64,000 nt of DNA from Aliiroseovarius subalbicans (GCF_022678625.1 NZ_JALBYQ010000001.1:1043895-1107894), one strand, 5' to 3'; positions 43,607-54,458 are shown, counted from the first letter of the stretch. The notes: generated from the sequence alone by a model not told the origin. Translations and numbers: made by a program.

Positions 43607-44845
43607 TCACTCGGCGGCTTGCCCGCGGAAGCTTTCGGGCCGGATGTCGTGGCGGCTGAGCTTGTCATAGAAGGTTTTGCGCGGCAGTTTCAGGTCGCGC
43701 GCGGCGGCACTGGCACCGCCGTTGTGGCGCCGCAAAGCCTCGATCAGAAGCGAACGTTCCACTTGCGCCAACTGCTCGGACAGACCCAGCCCGGTGCCTT
43801 CGTCCGCCTCGCCCAGCCCCATCGCAAACCGCATGGCGACATTCATCAGCGCGCGCGCGTTGCCCGGCCAGTCCTGCGCCATCAGGCGGGCCAGCATCTC
43901 CTGCCCGATCTCGGGTTCGGGCAGCGCGGCCTGTTCGCAGGCAATGGCGACGTAGTGGCGAAACAGAAGCGGAATATCCTCTTTGCGCTCCCGCAGCGCG
44001 GGGATGCGAATGCGCATGATGTCGAGCTTGTAGAACAAGTCGGGATTGAACCGCCCCGCGCCCGCCTCGGTCTCAAGATCACAGGAGCAGCCCGCCACAA
44101 CCCGCGCGCCACCCGGTCGGTCCAAAAGGTCCAGCAGCACGAATTGCACCGCCGGGTCCAGTGCTGCGATTTCGTCCAGGAACAGCGTGCCACCCTCGGC
44201 GCGGCTGAACCCGTCAAGAAGCGCTTCGGCGCTCAGGCCTGCGGCGGGCAGTTTCACGAAGGGGCGCATCGCGGCGCCCGACAGTAGATGCACCACCTCG
44301 GCCACCTTGCCGGTGCCCGTGCCTGCCTCGCCGCAGATCAGCACCTCGGCCTGGGTGCGGGACGCGGCACGCACCCGCGCGCGCAGCTCATCAGCCAACC
44401 GGCTTTCGCCAAACAAAAGCCGCGCGGCCGCGTCACCGGTTTCCGCCTGTCGCTTCAACCGGCGGTTTTCCAGAACCAGGCTGCGATTGCGCAGGGCGCG
44501 CTGCACAACGGCCAACAAATCATTGGGATCACAGGGTTTTTCCAGGAAATCAAAGGCTCCAGCGGACATCCCCCGCACTGCCATCGGAATGTCGCCCTCA
44601 CCGGTCAGCAGGATCACCGGAAGCTCGGCGTCGACCTCTTGAGCGCGGGCCAGAAGAGCGAAACCGTCCTTGCCGGGCATGCGGATGTCGCTGATCACAA
44701 CGCCGTCGAATTCGGGTGCAATGTGGTCTTTCGCTTCGATATAGGAGGCCGCCAGCGTCGGGGTCAGCCCCGCCAGTTCCAGCGTCTGTCCCAGGGCTTC
44801 GCGCACCATCGCGTCGTCATCGACCATCAAAACCCGATTGCTCAT
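43607..44845 (-). CDS. dctD: NtrC-family response regulator DctD with degenerate AAA+ domain
   Basis: The 412-residue protein has an intact receiver domain (LMVDDDAMVR; SDIRMPGKDG with the phospho-Asp; LEKP), an AAA+ region and a C-terminal Fis-type helix-turn-helix (GASAAARDLKLPRKTFYDKLS). The AAA+ region is shortened: Walker A reads GEAGTGTGKV with two extra residues, Walker B (GGTLFLDEIA) is present, and about 20 residues containing the GAFTGA loop that contacts sigma-54 are missing. It should therefore not activate sigma-54 promoters in the usual way. It starts within 4 bp of dctB (ATGA overlap). Confidence 0.9.
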   Translation of the reverse strand: MSNRVLMVDDDAMVREALGQTLELAGLTPTLAASYIEAKDHIAPEFDGVVISDIRMPGKDGFALLARAQEVDAELPVILLTGEGDIPMAVRGMSAGAFDFLEKPCDPNDLLAVVQRALRNRSLVLENRRLKRQAETGDAAARLLFGESRLADELRARVRAASRTQAEVLICGEAGTGTGKVAEVVHLLSGAAMRPFVKLPAAGLSAEALLDGFSRAEGGTLFLDEIAALDPAVQFVLLDLLDRPGGARVVAGCSCDLETEAGAGRFNPDLFYKLDIMRIRIPALRERKEDIPLLFRHYVAIACEQAALPEPEIGQEMLARLMAQDWPGNARALMNVAMRFAMGLGEADEGTGLGLSEQLAQVERSLLIEALRRHNGGASAAARDLKLPRKTFYDKLSRHDIRPESFRGQAAE

Positions 44846-46563
44846 GCTGCTTTCTCCATGCCGGCCCGATCCAGCTCGACCGTGAACACCGCCCCGCCGT
44901 CAGGGTGGTTGTGCCCCCGGATCGCGCCACCGAAGCTTTGCACCAGGCCATAGGAAATGGACAGGCCCAGCCCCATACCCTCGGCGGCACCGACCTGTTT
45001 GGTGGAATAGAACGGGTCGAATATGCGTGCAGGTTCGGTGATGCCGGGGCCCGTGTCGCGCACCGAAAGACGGGCGCGTGCGCCGTCAGTGTCCAGCGCG
45101 ATTTCGACTTGGCGCACCGGGCGGCCCTCCATCGCGTCCACCGCGTTCGAGATCAGATTCAACACCACCTGTTGCAGCCGCACGTCGCCGCCGCGCACAA
45201 GCACCGGCACGGTCGGGCGGTTCCAGCTGACAGTCACGCCCGCCAACTTGCCCGCCACCACTTCCAGCGCCGCATCCACCACCTGGCCCAGGTCCACATC
45301 GCCGATCGGTTCGCTTTCCTGACGCGCAAAAGCGCGCAGGTTCTTGATGATCCGTCCCATGCGCCGGGCAAGCTCGGATATCCGCGTCAGGTTCTGCCCC
45401 GCCTTGTCGCGGTCGCCGCGCTCCAGAAACGCCGCGCCGTTTTCCGCGAAGGACCGGATCGCCATCAGCGGCTGGTTCAACTCGTGACTAATGCCTGCTG
45501 ACATCTGGCCTAATGCTGACAGCTTGCCCGCCTGCACCAGATCCGTCTGCGCCCGGCGCAAATCGTCGTTGGCCTGGCTTAGTGCGGCTGTTCGCTTGGC
45601 CACCCGCGCCTCCAACCGGGCATTCGCGGCAGCCTCAAGCCTAAGCCGGTCCGACAGCGCGCGCCTGCGTTCGGTCAGCACCATCAGCACCGCGCCAAAG
45701 GCCAGGCAGAACGCCGCTGCCATCGCGGCTTGCAAACTTGCGGTGTGACTGGCGGGCGCAGTGTCCAGAAGGATCTCACCCGTCAGATCAATCACCGGCA
45801 GGCCAGCGGACAGGCGCAGCGCCTGGCGCGGCAGATATGGCCCACCGTCCAGCGTCCATACCTCATGCCCGAACCAGCGCCGGATCGTATGGGCCGGAAA
45901 GCCCTCGTCGCCGAACCGGTCCGTCAGCACCAACTCGGACCGGTTCGACACCATGACCCGCCCGGCCTGATTGACGAAGAACACGGCGGTGGCGGTGGTG
46001 GGCCAGTTCTGTTCGAACAGCCAGATATCAACCTCGCTGATCACGGCGCCGCGCGCGGGGCCCGGATCGGTAAACACGGGGGCCGCGAAGGTGAACAGAC
46101 GCTGGGTCTGCCCGGAGCGGGCCCTTTGCGTCAGGTTGCCCGCCCCCAGCGCACCGTTCAGCGCCCGGCGCAACGGTCCGCCGGTGACATCGCGCTCCAC
46201 CAGATCGGGCTGCGTCGCGGCCATGACCCGGCCCTCTCGATCCACCAACATAAGACCCTGCGCGCCGGATTTGTCCGCCATCGAGCGCAACACCGCCAAC
46301 GCCGCCGCCGGGTCACCTTGGCCGTCCAAAAGCGCCTCCAGCGTCGGATGCTCCCCCAGCATCACCGCCAATTCACGATAGCGAAACAGGTGCCGCGTTA
46401 ACCGGTCCGAAGCCAGCGTAAGATCGGTACGCCCGCGTTCGGACAACGCATTCAGGGCCGCGCGCCACGCCACGCCATAGACCCCCGCGCTGAACACAGC
46501 GACGGCGGCCAGAAAGGCCAGAACCCAGATCGAACGCAGCGATTTGACCATAGCAGCCAGCAT
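44842..46563 (-). CDS. dctB: C4-dicarboxylate sensor histidine kinase DctB
   Basis: DctB senses dicarboxylates in the periplasm and phosphorylates DctD. The 573-residue protein has two transmembrane helices (near residues 6-26 and 300-320) bounding a large periplasmic sensor, a cytoplasmic coiled coil, an H-box (AGISHELNQPLMAIRSF), an N-box (NLISNAVDAMEG), and G boxes DTGPGI and GMGLGLSISYG. I chose the ATG at 46563 at the edge of the transmembrane helix; the frame is open further upstream. The next gene, a cytochrome P450, is divergent. Confidence 0.9.
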   Translation of the reverse strand: MLAAMVKSLRSIWVLAFLAAVAVFSAGVYGVAWRAALNALSERGRTDLTLASDRLTRHLFRYRELAVMLGEHPTLEALLDGQGDPAAALAVLRSMADKSGAQGLMLVDREGRVMAATQPDLVERDVTGGPLRRALNGALGAGNLTQRARSGQTQRLFTFAAPVFTDPGPARGAVISEVDIWLFEQNWPTTATAVFFVNQAGRVMVSNRSELVLTDRFGDEGFPAHTIRRWFGHEVWTLDGGPYLPRQALRLSAGLPVIDLTGEILLDTAPASHTASLQAAMAAAFCLAFGAVLMVLTERRRALSDRLRLEAAANARLEARVAKRTAALSQANDDLRRAQTDLVQAGKLSALGQMSAGISHELNQPLMAIRSFAENGAAFLERGDRDKAGQNLTRISELARRMGRIIKNLRAFARQESEPIGDVDLGQVVDAALEVVAGKLAGVTVSWNRPTVPVLVRGGDVRLQQVVLNLISNAVDAMEGRPVRQVEIALDTDGARARLSVRDTGPGITEPARIFDPFYSTKQVGAAEGMGLGLSISYGLVQSFGGAIRGHNHPDGGAVFTVELDRAGMEKAA

Positions 46564-46611
46564 AGGAATGCAAGCTTGCAAAGGCCAGTCGCTTTGGGGG
46601 AAGGTCGCGAG

Positions 46612-47778
46612 ATGAAACGCCTGTCCCAATCCCCGACCGACCCTGCCTTCGTGCAGGACCCCGCCCTGTTCTATGCCAAAGCCCGCGCGGGCGGCGACCT
46701 GATCTGGTGGGACGACTACGCGATGCCGATGGCCACCTCTTTCGCCGCGGTGAACGGGCTTCTGCGCGACCGGCGCTTCGGCCGCGAACCGGTCACCCCG
46801 CGTGAGGTGCCGGCGCATCTGGCACCGTTCTACGCGGTCGAAGCGCATTCGATGCTGGAGCTGGAAGCCCCGCGCCACACCCGCCTGCGCAGCCTGGTCC
46901 TGCGTGCCTTTACCTCACGCCGTATCGCAGGTCTCGCGCCCGAGATCGAAGCGCTGTCACATCAGCTGATCGATGCCTTCCCGGCAGATGACTTCGACCT
47001 GCTGACCGCCTTCGCCACCCGCATCCCGGTCATCATCATCGCCCGTTTGCTGGGTGTGCCCGAAACCATGTGCGACGACCTTCTGGCCTGGTCGAACGCG
47101 ATGGTGTCGATGTATCAGGCCCGCCGCACTCGCACGATCGAGGATCAGGCGGTCGTCGCCACCGAGGCCTTTGTGGGTTTCATGCGCGCCTATGTGGAAG
47201 ACCGCCGCCGCGATCCGCGCGACGACCTGATCACCCAACTGATTGCCGCCGAGGAAGACGGTGAAAAACTGTCGACAGACGAGCTGATCACCACCTGCAT
47301 CCTGCTTTTGAACGCAGGTCACGAGGCCACGGTGCATTCCCTGGCCAACGCGGTGAAACTGCTGTTGGAAACCGGGCACCGCCCCAGTCCCGCCACCACC
47401 GAAACGCTGGTCGAAGAAACCCTGCGCTACGACCCGCCGCTGCACATGTTCACCCGCTTTGCCTATGAGGACATCACACTCTTCGGCCACGATTTCAAAC
47501 GCGGGGATGAGGTCGGGCTGCTGCTCGCTTCGGCCAATCGCGACCCGAACATGTGGGACGCCCCTGATCGTTTCGACCCGACCCGCCGGATCCGGCCAAA
47601 TGCCAGCTTCGGGGCTGGCGTGCATTTCTGCGTCGGCGCGCCCTTGGCCCGGCTTGAGCTTATCCACGCCCTGCCAATCCTGTTTGACCGCTGTCCAAAC
47701 CTGACCCTGGCCGCGCGACCGGAATATGCTGACGTGTATCATTTCCACGGCCTGAGCCGGCTGATGGTTCGCACCTGA
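46612..47778 (+). CDS. Cytochrome P450 monooxygenase
   Basis: The 388-residue soluble P450 has the heme-ligand loop FGAGVHFCVGAPLARLEL with Cys as the axial ligand, the I-helix motif LLNAGHEATVH, and EETLRYDPPL (the ExxR motif) in the C-terminal half. It is of the bacterial class with no membrane anchor, so it needs a separate ferredoxin and reductase; none is adjacent. The substrate cannot be inferred. The ATG at 46612 follows GGGAAGGTCGCGAG. It is divergent from dctB with a 48-base gap. Confidence 0.93.
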   Translation: MKRLSQSPTDPAFVQDPALFYAKARAGGDLIWWDDYAMPMATSFAAVNGLLRDRRFGREPVTPREVPAHLAPFYAVEAHSMLELEAPRHTRLRSLVLRAFTSRRIAGLAPEIEALSHQLIDAFPADDFDLLTAFATRIPVIIIARLLGVPETMCDDLLAWSNAMVSMYQARRTRTIEDQAVVATEAFVGFMRAYVEDRRRDPRDDLITQLIAAEEDGEKLSTDELITTCILLLNAGHEATVHSLANAVKLLLETGHRPSPATTETLVEETLRYDPPLHMFTRFAYEDITLFGHDFKRGDEVGLLLASANRDPNMWDAPDRFDPTRRIRPNASFGAGVHFCVGAPLARLELIHALPILFDRCPNLTLAARPEYADVYHFHGLSRLMVRT

Positions 47779-47810
47779 ATTTCAGCTTTCCAGACCTATC
47801 CCGGGGAGTT

Positions 47811-47829
47811 TGAGGGGCCGCGCCCCTCA
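47811..47829. terminator. Hairpin in the convergent P450-Lrp gap
   Basis: TGAGGGGC and GCCCCTCA form an 8-bp perfect stem with a CGC loop. No T run follows on either strand, so it is a weak or factor-dependent terminator at best. Confidence 0.4.
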
Positions 47830-47875
47830 TTCACCTGTCCTGCGTGGCGCAGCTACCCCGCCAGATCACGCCAAA

Positions 47876-48331
47876 TCAGACTGGCAATTGTGTGGTGAAC
47901 TTGATCTCTTCCATCGACAAAAGCGCGGTGACGTTAAAGATTTTCACTTCGGAGATCAGCGCCTGGTAAAACTCGTCATAGGCGCGCGCATTCGCGACCC
48001 GCACCTTCAGGATATAGTCGATCTCACCCGCCAGGCGGTGGGCTTCCATCACCTCGGGGCGTTCCCGCAGCGCAGTCAGGAATTTCGCCTGCCACTCCGC
48101 CTCATGCTCCGAGGTGCGGATCAATACAAAAAAGCACGCCTCAAAGCCCAGCGTTTCGGCGTCCACGATCACCGTTTGCGGTCCAATCACCCCGCCTTCG
48201 CGCATCTTGCGAATCCGGTTCCAGACCGGGGTCTTCGATGACCCCACTTTGCGCGCAATCAGGTCCAGAGACTGGCTCGCATCCGCCTGAAGCTCGCGCA
48301 GGATTTTCCGGTCCACATCATCCAGTCGCAT
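47876..48331 (-). CDS. Lrp/AsnC-family transcriptional regulator
   Basis: The 151-residue protein starts MRLDDVDRKILRELQADASQ and has a winged helix-turn-helix (LDLIARKVGSSKTPVWNRIRKMREGG) followed by a RAM ligand-binding domain (GEIDYILKVRVANARAYDEF). I chose the second of two close ATGs, which matches the normal Lrp N-terminus. It is divergent from the DUF2849-cysI-cysH-DUF934 operon, a pairing found widely in roseobacters, so it probably regulates sulfur assimilation or cysteine-related amino acid signals. Confidence 0.9.
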   Translation of the reverse strand: MRLDDVDRKILRELQADASQSLDLIARKVGSSKTPVWNRIRKMREGGVIGPQTVIVDAETLGFEACFFVLIRTSEHEAEWQAKFLTALRERPEVMEAHRLAGEIDYILKVRVANARAYDEFYQALISEVKIFNVTALLSMEEIKFTTQLPV

Positions 48332-48389
48332 CGTCATTCCACGTATCCCTTCCGTGTCAGTCCCCATGTTCTGAACTTTGGCTCAATCG

Positions 48390-48442
48390 GAACAAACGTT
48401 CTTATCAACCCGACATGGGGTCCCTTTCTTGGAACATTGTTC
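48390..48442. promoter_or_regulatory. Two GAAC-N3/4-GTTC inverted repeats in the Lrp-cys gap
   Basis: GAACAAACGTTC (48390-48401) and GAACATTGTTC (48432-48442) are inverted repeats about four helical turns apart. A further GTTCTGAAC lies at 48368-48376, and CCCCATGT (48362-48369) mirrors ACATGGGG (48413-48420). They are the natural candidates for Lrp-family binding upstream of the cys operon. Confidence 0.5.
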
Positions 48443-48481
48443 TAAATTGACGCGCAACACAAGCCAAAACAGGAGCCCGCC

Positions 48482-48779
48482 ATGTCCCGCCCTTTCACAC
48501 CGAAAGTCGTCACCGCAAACGACCTCATGACCGGTGATGTGATCTACCTGACCCAGAATGGCGCCTGGGTTCGCGACCTGGCAATGGCCGCGGTCTTGCA
48601 GGACCCGGACCAGGCAAACGCCCGGTTGTTCGAGGCCGAAACCCAGCCGCATATCGCCGTGGGCGCCTATTTGGCCGATGTCCAACAAGGGGCAAGTGGC
48701 CCAACGCCGCGTCATTTCCGCGAAGTCGTCCGGGCCACCGGACCGTCGCGTCAGGCATTAAAGTTGCAGGAGCAGCCCC

Positions 48780-48787
<8 letters not shown>
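48482..48787 (+). CDS. DUF2849 protein, first gene of sulfite reductase operon
   Basis: The 101-residue protein is a DUF2849 member. It opens with SRPFTPKVVTANDLMTGDVIYLTQNGAWV, family-typical, and overlaps the next gene by 8 bp. The genetic link to cysI in many alphaproteobacteria suggests it assists sulfite reductase, but no activity is established. The ATG follows AACAGGAGCCCGCC. It is the first gene after the putative Lrp-family operator. Confidence 0.88.
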
Positions 48788-50433
<1,646 letters not shown>

Positions 50434-50444
<11 letters not shown>

Positions 50445-51171
50445 AGCCCCCCTGCCCGCCCTCACCGAGCGCGCCGCCGCACTGAACGCGCGCTATCGCC
50501 ATCACTCGGCCATTTCTGTATTGGAACACGCCCTGACCGATCCTCAGGTTGGCACCGCTGCCTTGGTTTCGAGCTTCGGAGCCGAAAGCATCGCGCTGTT
50601 GCACATGGTGGCGCGTGTTGATCGCTCCCTGCCGGTCGTCTTTCTCGACACGCAGATGCTGTTTGCCGAAACGCTGGCCTATCAGGAAAAGGTCTGTGCG
50701 GACCTGCGCCTGTCTGACGTGCGGGTGATCCGACCTGATCCGCAAGCTGCGTTCCGCCGTGACCCCGATGCGATCCTGCATCTGGCCGACACCCACGCCT
50801 GTTGCGCCCTGCGCAAGGTCGAACCGCTGGCCCGCGCGCTTGACGGGTTTGACGCCTGGATCACCGGGCGCAAACGCTTCCAGGGCGGCAAACGCGCCGG
50901 TCTTGAGTTCTTCGAGGTCGACGCCGGGCGGCTCAAGGTGAACCCGCTGGCCCATTGGGCGCCGGGCGACGTGCAGGATTATATCGTCAACAACCGCCTG
51001 CCGCTGCATCCGCTGGTGCGCCGGGGATTTCCGTCGATCGGCTGTGCGCCCTGCACAAGTGCGGTGCAACCGGGCGAAGACCCCCGCGCCGGGCGCTGGC
51101 GTGGAGAGGACAAGGTGGAATGCGGCATTCACATCGTCGATGGAAAAATCACACGAAAGGACAGCGCATGA
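50434..51171 (+). CDS. cysH: Adenylylsulfate reductase (assimilatory, [4Fe-4S] type)
   Basis: The enzyme reduces APS to sulfite. The 245-residue protein has the double cysteine pattern of APS-type reductases (HACCALRKVEPL and GCAPCTSAVQ) that holds a [4Fe-4S] cluster, and the catalytic ECGIH near the C-terminus. I chose the second of two ATGs (50434), which is six bases behind AAGGAGG. It overlaps cysI by 11 bp and DUF934 by 4 bp, confirming operon translation coupling. No separate APS kinase is visible, as expected when APS is used directly. Confidence 0.94.
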
Positions 51172-51578
51172 GCGTGATCGTGACCGATACGGGCTTTGCC
51201 CGCGAGGACTGGGCGCATGGATTTTCCCCGCTTTCGGCGCACCAAGCGCAGGACCGGCGCGGGCTGGACCTGTCCCCAGACACCGACCCGGCATCCTTGC
51301 TGGGCCGCTTGGGCGGAATCGGGATGATCCGGGTCGACTTCCCCTCTTTCGCGGACGGACGCGGCTTCACCATTGCCCGCCAATTGCGGCTGATGGGTTT
51401 CACCGGGCGACTGCGGGCCGCAGGACATGTGATCAGCGACCAATACGCGATGGCGCGCCGTGCGGGGTTTGACGAGGTTGAGATTTCCAAGGTCCAGTCT
51501 CTGCGCCAACCTGAGGCACATTGGCGTTTTCGCGCGGACTGGCGCGCCTATGACCATCAGTCGCGGCTGCGCGGCTAG
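51168..51578 (+). CDS. DUF934 protein of the sulfite reductase operon
   Basis: The 136-residue protein is a DUF934 member, with the family segments IRVDFPSFADGRGFTIARQLR and GHVISDQYAMARRAGFDEVE. It overlaps the cysH stop by 4 bp (ATGA). This protein consistently accompanies ferredoxin-type sulfite reductase and is thought to support it, but no activity is proven. It is the last gene of the operon. Confidence 0.9.
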   Translation: MSVIVTDTGFAREDWAHGFSPLSAHQAQDRRGLDLSPDTDPASLLGRLGGIGMIRVDFPSFADGRGFTIARQLRLMGFTGRLRAAGHVISDQYAMARRAGFDEVEISKVQSLRQPEAHWRFRADWRAYDHQSRLRG

Positions 51579-51644
51579 ACCCCCTTAACCCTTGCCCCTA
51601 TATACGGGGTCCGAGAGGACAGGGTATTCCGCCCTGCCGAAACC

Positions 51645-52478
51645 ATGAATGAAGTGACGACCGTGACTGATGCAGCTGTTGTAAAACCCGTCCCCACCCT
51701 GCCCGACGCGCAAAAAGTAACCGAGGTAAAGCATTATACCGACAGACTTTTTTCCTTCCGTTGCACGCGGCCTGCGTCGCTCAGGTTCCGGTCGGGTGAA
51801 TTCGTGATGATCGGGTTGATGGGTGACAACGGCAAGCCGCTTTTGCGTGCCTATTCGATCGCCTCGCCCAGCTGGGACGAAGAGCTTGAGTTCTACTCGA
51901 TCAAGGTGCCGGACGGGCCGCTGACCTCGAAGCTGCAGCACATCAAGCCAGGGGATGAGGTCATCCTGCGCCCGAAACCTGTGGGCACGCTGGTGCATGA
52001 CGCGCTTCTGCCCGGCAAACGCATCTGGTTCTTTGCCACCGGCACCGGGTTTGCCCCCTTCGCCAGCCTCTTGCGCGAACCGCAGACCTATGAAGATTAC
52101 GACGAGGTGATCATTACCCACACCTGCCGCACGGCCGGAGAGCTGACCTATGGGCGCGACATCATCGAAGGCCTGAAGGACGACGAATTGCTGAACGAGG
52201 TGATCGGTGACGGGTTCTGGAAGAAGATCAAGTATTACCCGACCACGACCCGCGAAGACAGCCCCAAGATGGGCCGGATCACGGATCTGATCAACTCGGG
52301 CGACGCCTTCAAGGATCTTGAGGTAGAGCCGATTTGCCCCAAGAATGACCGCGCCATGATCTGTGGAAACCTGGCGTTCAATCTGGAACTCAAGGAAATG
52401 CTGGAAAACTTCGGCCTGGTCGAAGGCGCGAATTCCGACCCGCAGACCTATGTGGTGGAAAAAGCCTTCTTGGACTGA
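51645..52478 (+). CDS. fpr: Ferredoxin-NADP reductase
   Basis: The FAD enzyme transfers electrons between NADPH and ferredoxin or flavodoxin. The 277-residue protein has the FAD-binding motif LLRAYSIASPSW, the GTGFAPFASLLREP NADP-binding stretch and the C-terminal YVVEKAFLD. The N-terminus is uncertain: an in-frame GTG at 51663 would give a start closer to other family members, and neither has a strong ribosome binding site. An inverted repeat (CAGGG/CCCTG) lies just before it. It may supply the sulfite reductase operon with reduced ferredoxin. Confidence 0.94.
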   Translation: MNEVTTVTDAAVVKPVPTLPDAQKVTEVKHYTDRLFSFRCTRPASLRFRSGEFVMIGLMGDNGKPLLRAYSIASPSWDEELEFYSIKVPDGPLTSKLQHIKPGDEVILRPKPVGTLVHDALLPGKRIWFFATGTGFAPFASLLREPQTYEDYDEVIITHTCRTAGELTYGRDIIEGLKDDELLNEVIGDGFWKKIKYYPTTTREDSPKMGRITDLINSGDAFKDLEVEPICPKNDRAMICGNLAFNLELKEMLENFGLVEGANSDPQTYVVEKAFLD

Positions 52479-52496
52479 TCCGCCCAGTCGAAACAC

Positions 52497-52533
52497 AAAA
52501 GCGCCGCGCAGGGGACCCCGCGCGGCGCTTTTT
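52497..52533. terminator. Terminator between fpr and the Sel1-repeat gene
   Basis: AAAGCGCCGCGC and GCGCGGCGCTTT form a 12-bp stem with an internal GGGG/CCCC pairing, followed by T residues. It can serve both convergent genes. Confidence 0.88.
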
Positions 52534-52544
52534 CGTTTCTGGGC

Positions 52545-54458
52545 TCAGTTCTGCGGCAACAGCTGACGCATCGCATCGACCGACCCGCGCCCAATCGCGC
52601 CGTCGATGGCGCCGGTATACAGCCCGGCCTGCCTCAACAGCGTCTGCACCACCTTGGCCGTGGCCCGGTCCCAGTCGCGCTGCGCACGCCCCAGCGGCCA
52701 GTCGTCGCCGGCCTGCATAGCCCGAAGATAATACTGCGCGGCCTTGCGCGGGTCATAAATCTCCTGCGCTGTCTCATAGGCGAACCCCAGGCTGGACAGG
52801 GCATCTTTGTTGCCAGCATCAAGGCTCTTTTCGAACCAGCCAACCGCGGTCACCGGGTCGCGCGCGATGCCTTTGCCGTTCAGGTAAGCCCAGCCAAGAT
52901 GAAACATAGACGTGCTGTGACCAAGCTCTGCCGCCTGATTATAATACCCGACCGCGCGCCCGTCATCCTGTGGCACCCCACGACCATTGGCATAGGCGCG
53001 CGCCAGATTGAACATGGCATAGTCGTTGCCCTGCACGGCCGCCAGGTTGAAATATCGGTTCGCTTCGATCGGATCCTCCGTGGTGCCATAGCCCCTGTCG
53101 ATCATGTAGCCCAGCGAGTTTTGCGCGTCGGCGTAGCCCAAGTCGGCAGCTTTTCGATACCAAGCGACGGCGGTCTCGTAGCTTTGCGCGACACCATCGC
53201 CATGCTCATACATCTTGCCGAGAAGCCGCATCGCACGGACTTGTCCGGCATCCGCCGACACACGGCAAAGCTCCCGCGCCGTTTCAAAGTCCTGGGCGAC
53301 GCCCAGACCGTTGTAGTACATCACGCATAAGTTCGTCCGCCCCCCGTTATAGCCGGCGTCAGTTGCAGCCTGATAATGGGCCACCGCCTTCTCAAGGTCT
53401 TTTGGAATCCCGAGTCCCACCTCATAGCTATACCCCAAGGCAATGTTGGAATAGGCGTATCCCTGTGCGATTGCCTGTTCCAGAAGGACTGCGGCCCGTG
53501 CTTCGTCCTTGGCAATCCCCTTGCCATCTCGCAGCGCGATCGCCAGGCCATGCGCGCCGCGTGCGCTGTTCAGGTCATAAGCCTTCTGAAACAGCCGCAC
53601 GGCGTGCTCGGCGTCCTGGCTGACGCCTTCCCCGATGTAGTATCCCCACCCCAATTCGACCATGCCAGATGGGTGGCCAGCGTCGGACGCCAGACGGTAA
53701 TACGCCATCGCCTCGGCAGGTGACGTGTCTTCATAGAGATAGCCCAAGCCCACATTCGCCTGCGCGTGGCCCGCTGCAGCGGCGTCCAGATAGAACCGCT
53801 CTGCCAGACGATCCGCGTTGGCAGCAGCATAGGTGCGGCCAAGGTTGTAGGTCGTGCGGGCGTGATCAGGCTGCGCCTCGTGTGCGGCCATGCAAGCTTT
53901 GACCGCTGCACCGGTGTCGATTTCGTCAAACTCTTTACCGGACAGCCCCGCGGGTTTGGTCGGGTCTCCGGGATGTCCGGCGGCCAGGTCACAGGCCCGG
54001 ATCAGCGGATGCAGGTCCATCTCATCCGCCGCCGCATCACTAGGCGCGGGGGCGGCGGGAACCACCGGCACCGATTTGGGCGCCTGTTCAACCACGGTTT
54101 CCGAAGCGGGTTTCGGCGCAGGTTCAGGCTCCCCTGCCGCCGCCAACGCATCACGGCGGATGCGGGCCAGGTTGGCAAAGGTGCCTGTCGGGTATGTGTC
54201 CAGATACCGCTGAAAATCCGCCGGTTCGTCGCTTTCGCGCACCTGCATCCAAAGCACCAGCTCCATCCCCGACATTTCCTCGGCCGGCGTTTCGAGTGGC
54301 GCGACAGGTTGCGGTGCGGGCGCGGGAGCGATCTCCCCTCCGCCCTTGGTCACCTCAGAGCCGCCCTTCTGACCCGACGCCTGGGCCAGGGCCGACGTAA
54401 CCGCAACGGTGGTGAGCACTGCAAAAAAAATGGGAAAAACAAAATCTCTGATGCGCAT
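52545..54458 (-). CDS. Exported Sel1-repeat protein with peptidoglycan-binding-like end
   Basis: The 637-residue protein has a signal peptide (MRIRDFVFPIFFAVLTTVAV...ALAQ), a Pro/Ala/Glu-rich linker, and then about ten Sel1/TPR-like repeats (for example LGYSYEVGLGIPKDLEKAVAHYQAAT; YANGRGVPQDDGRAVGYYNQAAE). The C-terminal region (VVQTLLRQAGLYTGAIDGAIGRGSVDAM) resembles a peptidoglycan-binding repeat. It is probably a periplasmic scaffold or a secretion or cell-wall adaptor; function unknown. GGAGGGGTAGACC precedes the ATG. Confidence 0.85.
   Translation of the reverse strand: MRIRDFVFPIFFAVLTTVAVTSALAQASGQKGGSEVTKGGGEIAPAPAPQPVAPLETPAEEMSGMELVLWMQVRESDEPADFQRYLDTYPTGTFANLARIRRDALAAAGEPEPAPKPASETVVEQAPKSVPVVPAAPAPSDAAADEMDLHPLIRACDLAAGHPGDPTKPAGLSGKEFDEIDTGAAVKACMAAHEAQPDHARTTYNLGRTYAAANADRLAERFYLDAAAAGHAQANVGLGYLYEDTSPAEAMAYYRLASDAGHPSGMVELGWGYYIGEGVSQDAEHAVRLFQKAYDLNSARGAHGLAIALRDGKGIAKDEARAAVLLEQAIAQGYAYSNIALGYSYEVGLGIPKDLEKAVAHYQAATDAGYNGGRTNLCVMYYNGLGVAQDFETARELCRVSADAGQVRAMRLLGKMYEHGDGVAQSYETAVAWYRKAADLGYADAQNSLGYMIDRGYGTTEDPIEANRYFNLAAVQGNDYAMFNLARAYANGRGVPQDDGRAVGYYNQAAELGHSTSMFHLGWAYLNGKGIARDPVTAVGWFEKSLDAGNKDALSSLGFAYETAQEIYDPRKAAQYYLRAMQAGDDWPLGRAQRDWDRATAKVVQTLLRQAGLYTGAIDGAIGRGSVDAMRQLLPQN

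Noticed and set aside
40650..43670. A 1006-residue open frame on the plus strand across the TRAP operon.
   Set aside because: It is antisense to dctM, dctQ and dctP, which have strong family motifs. Its composition is that of a reverse-strand shadow.
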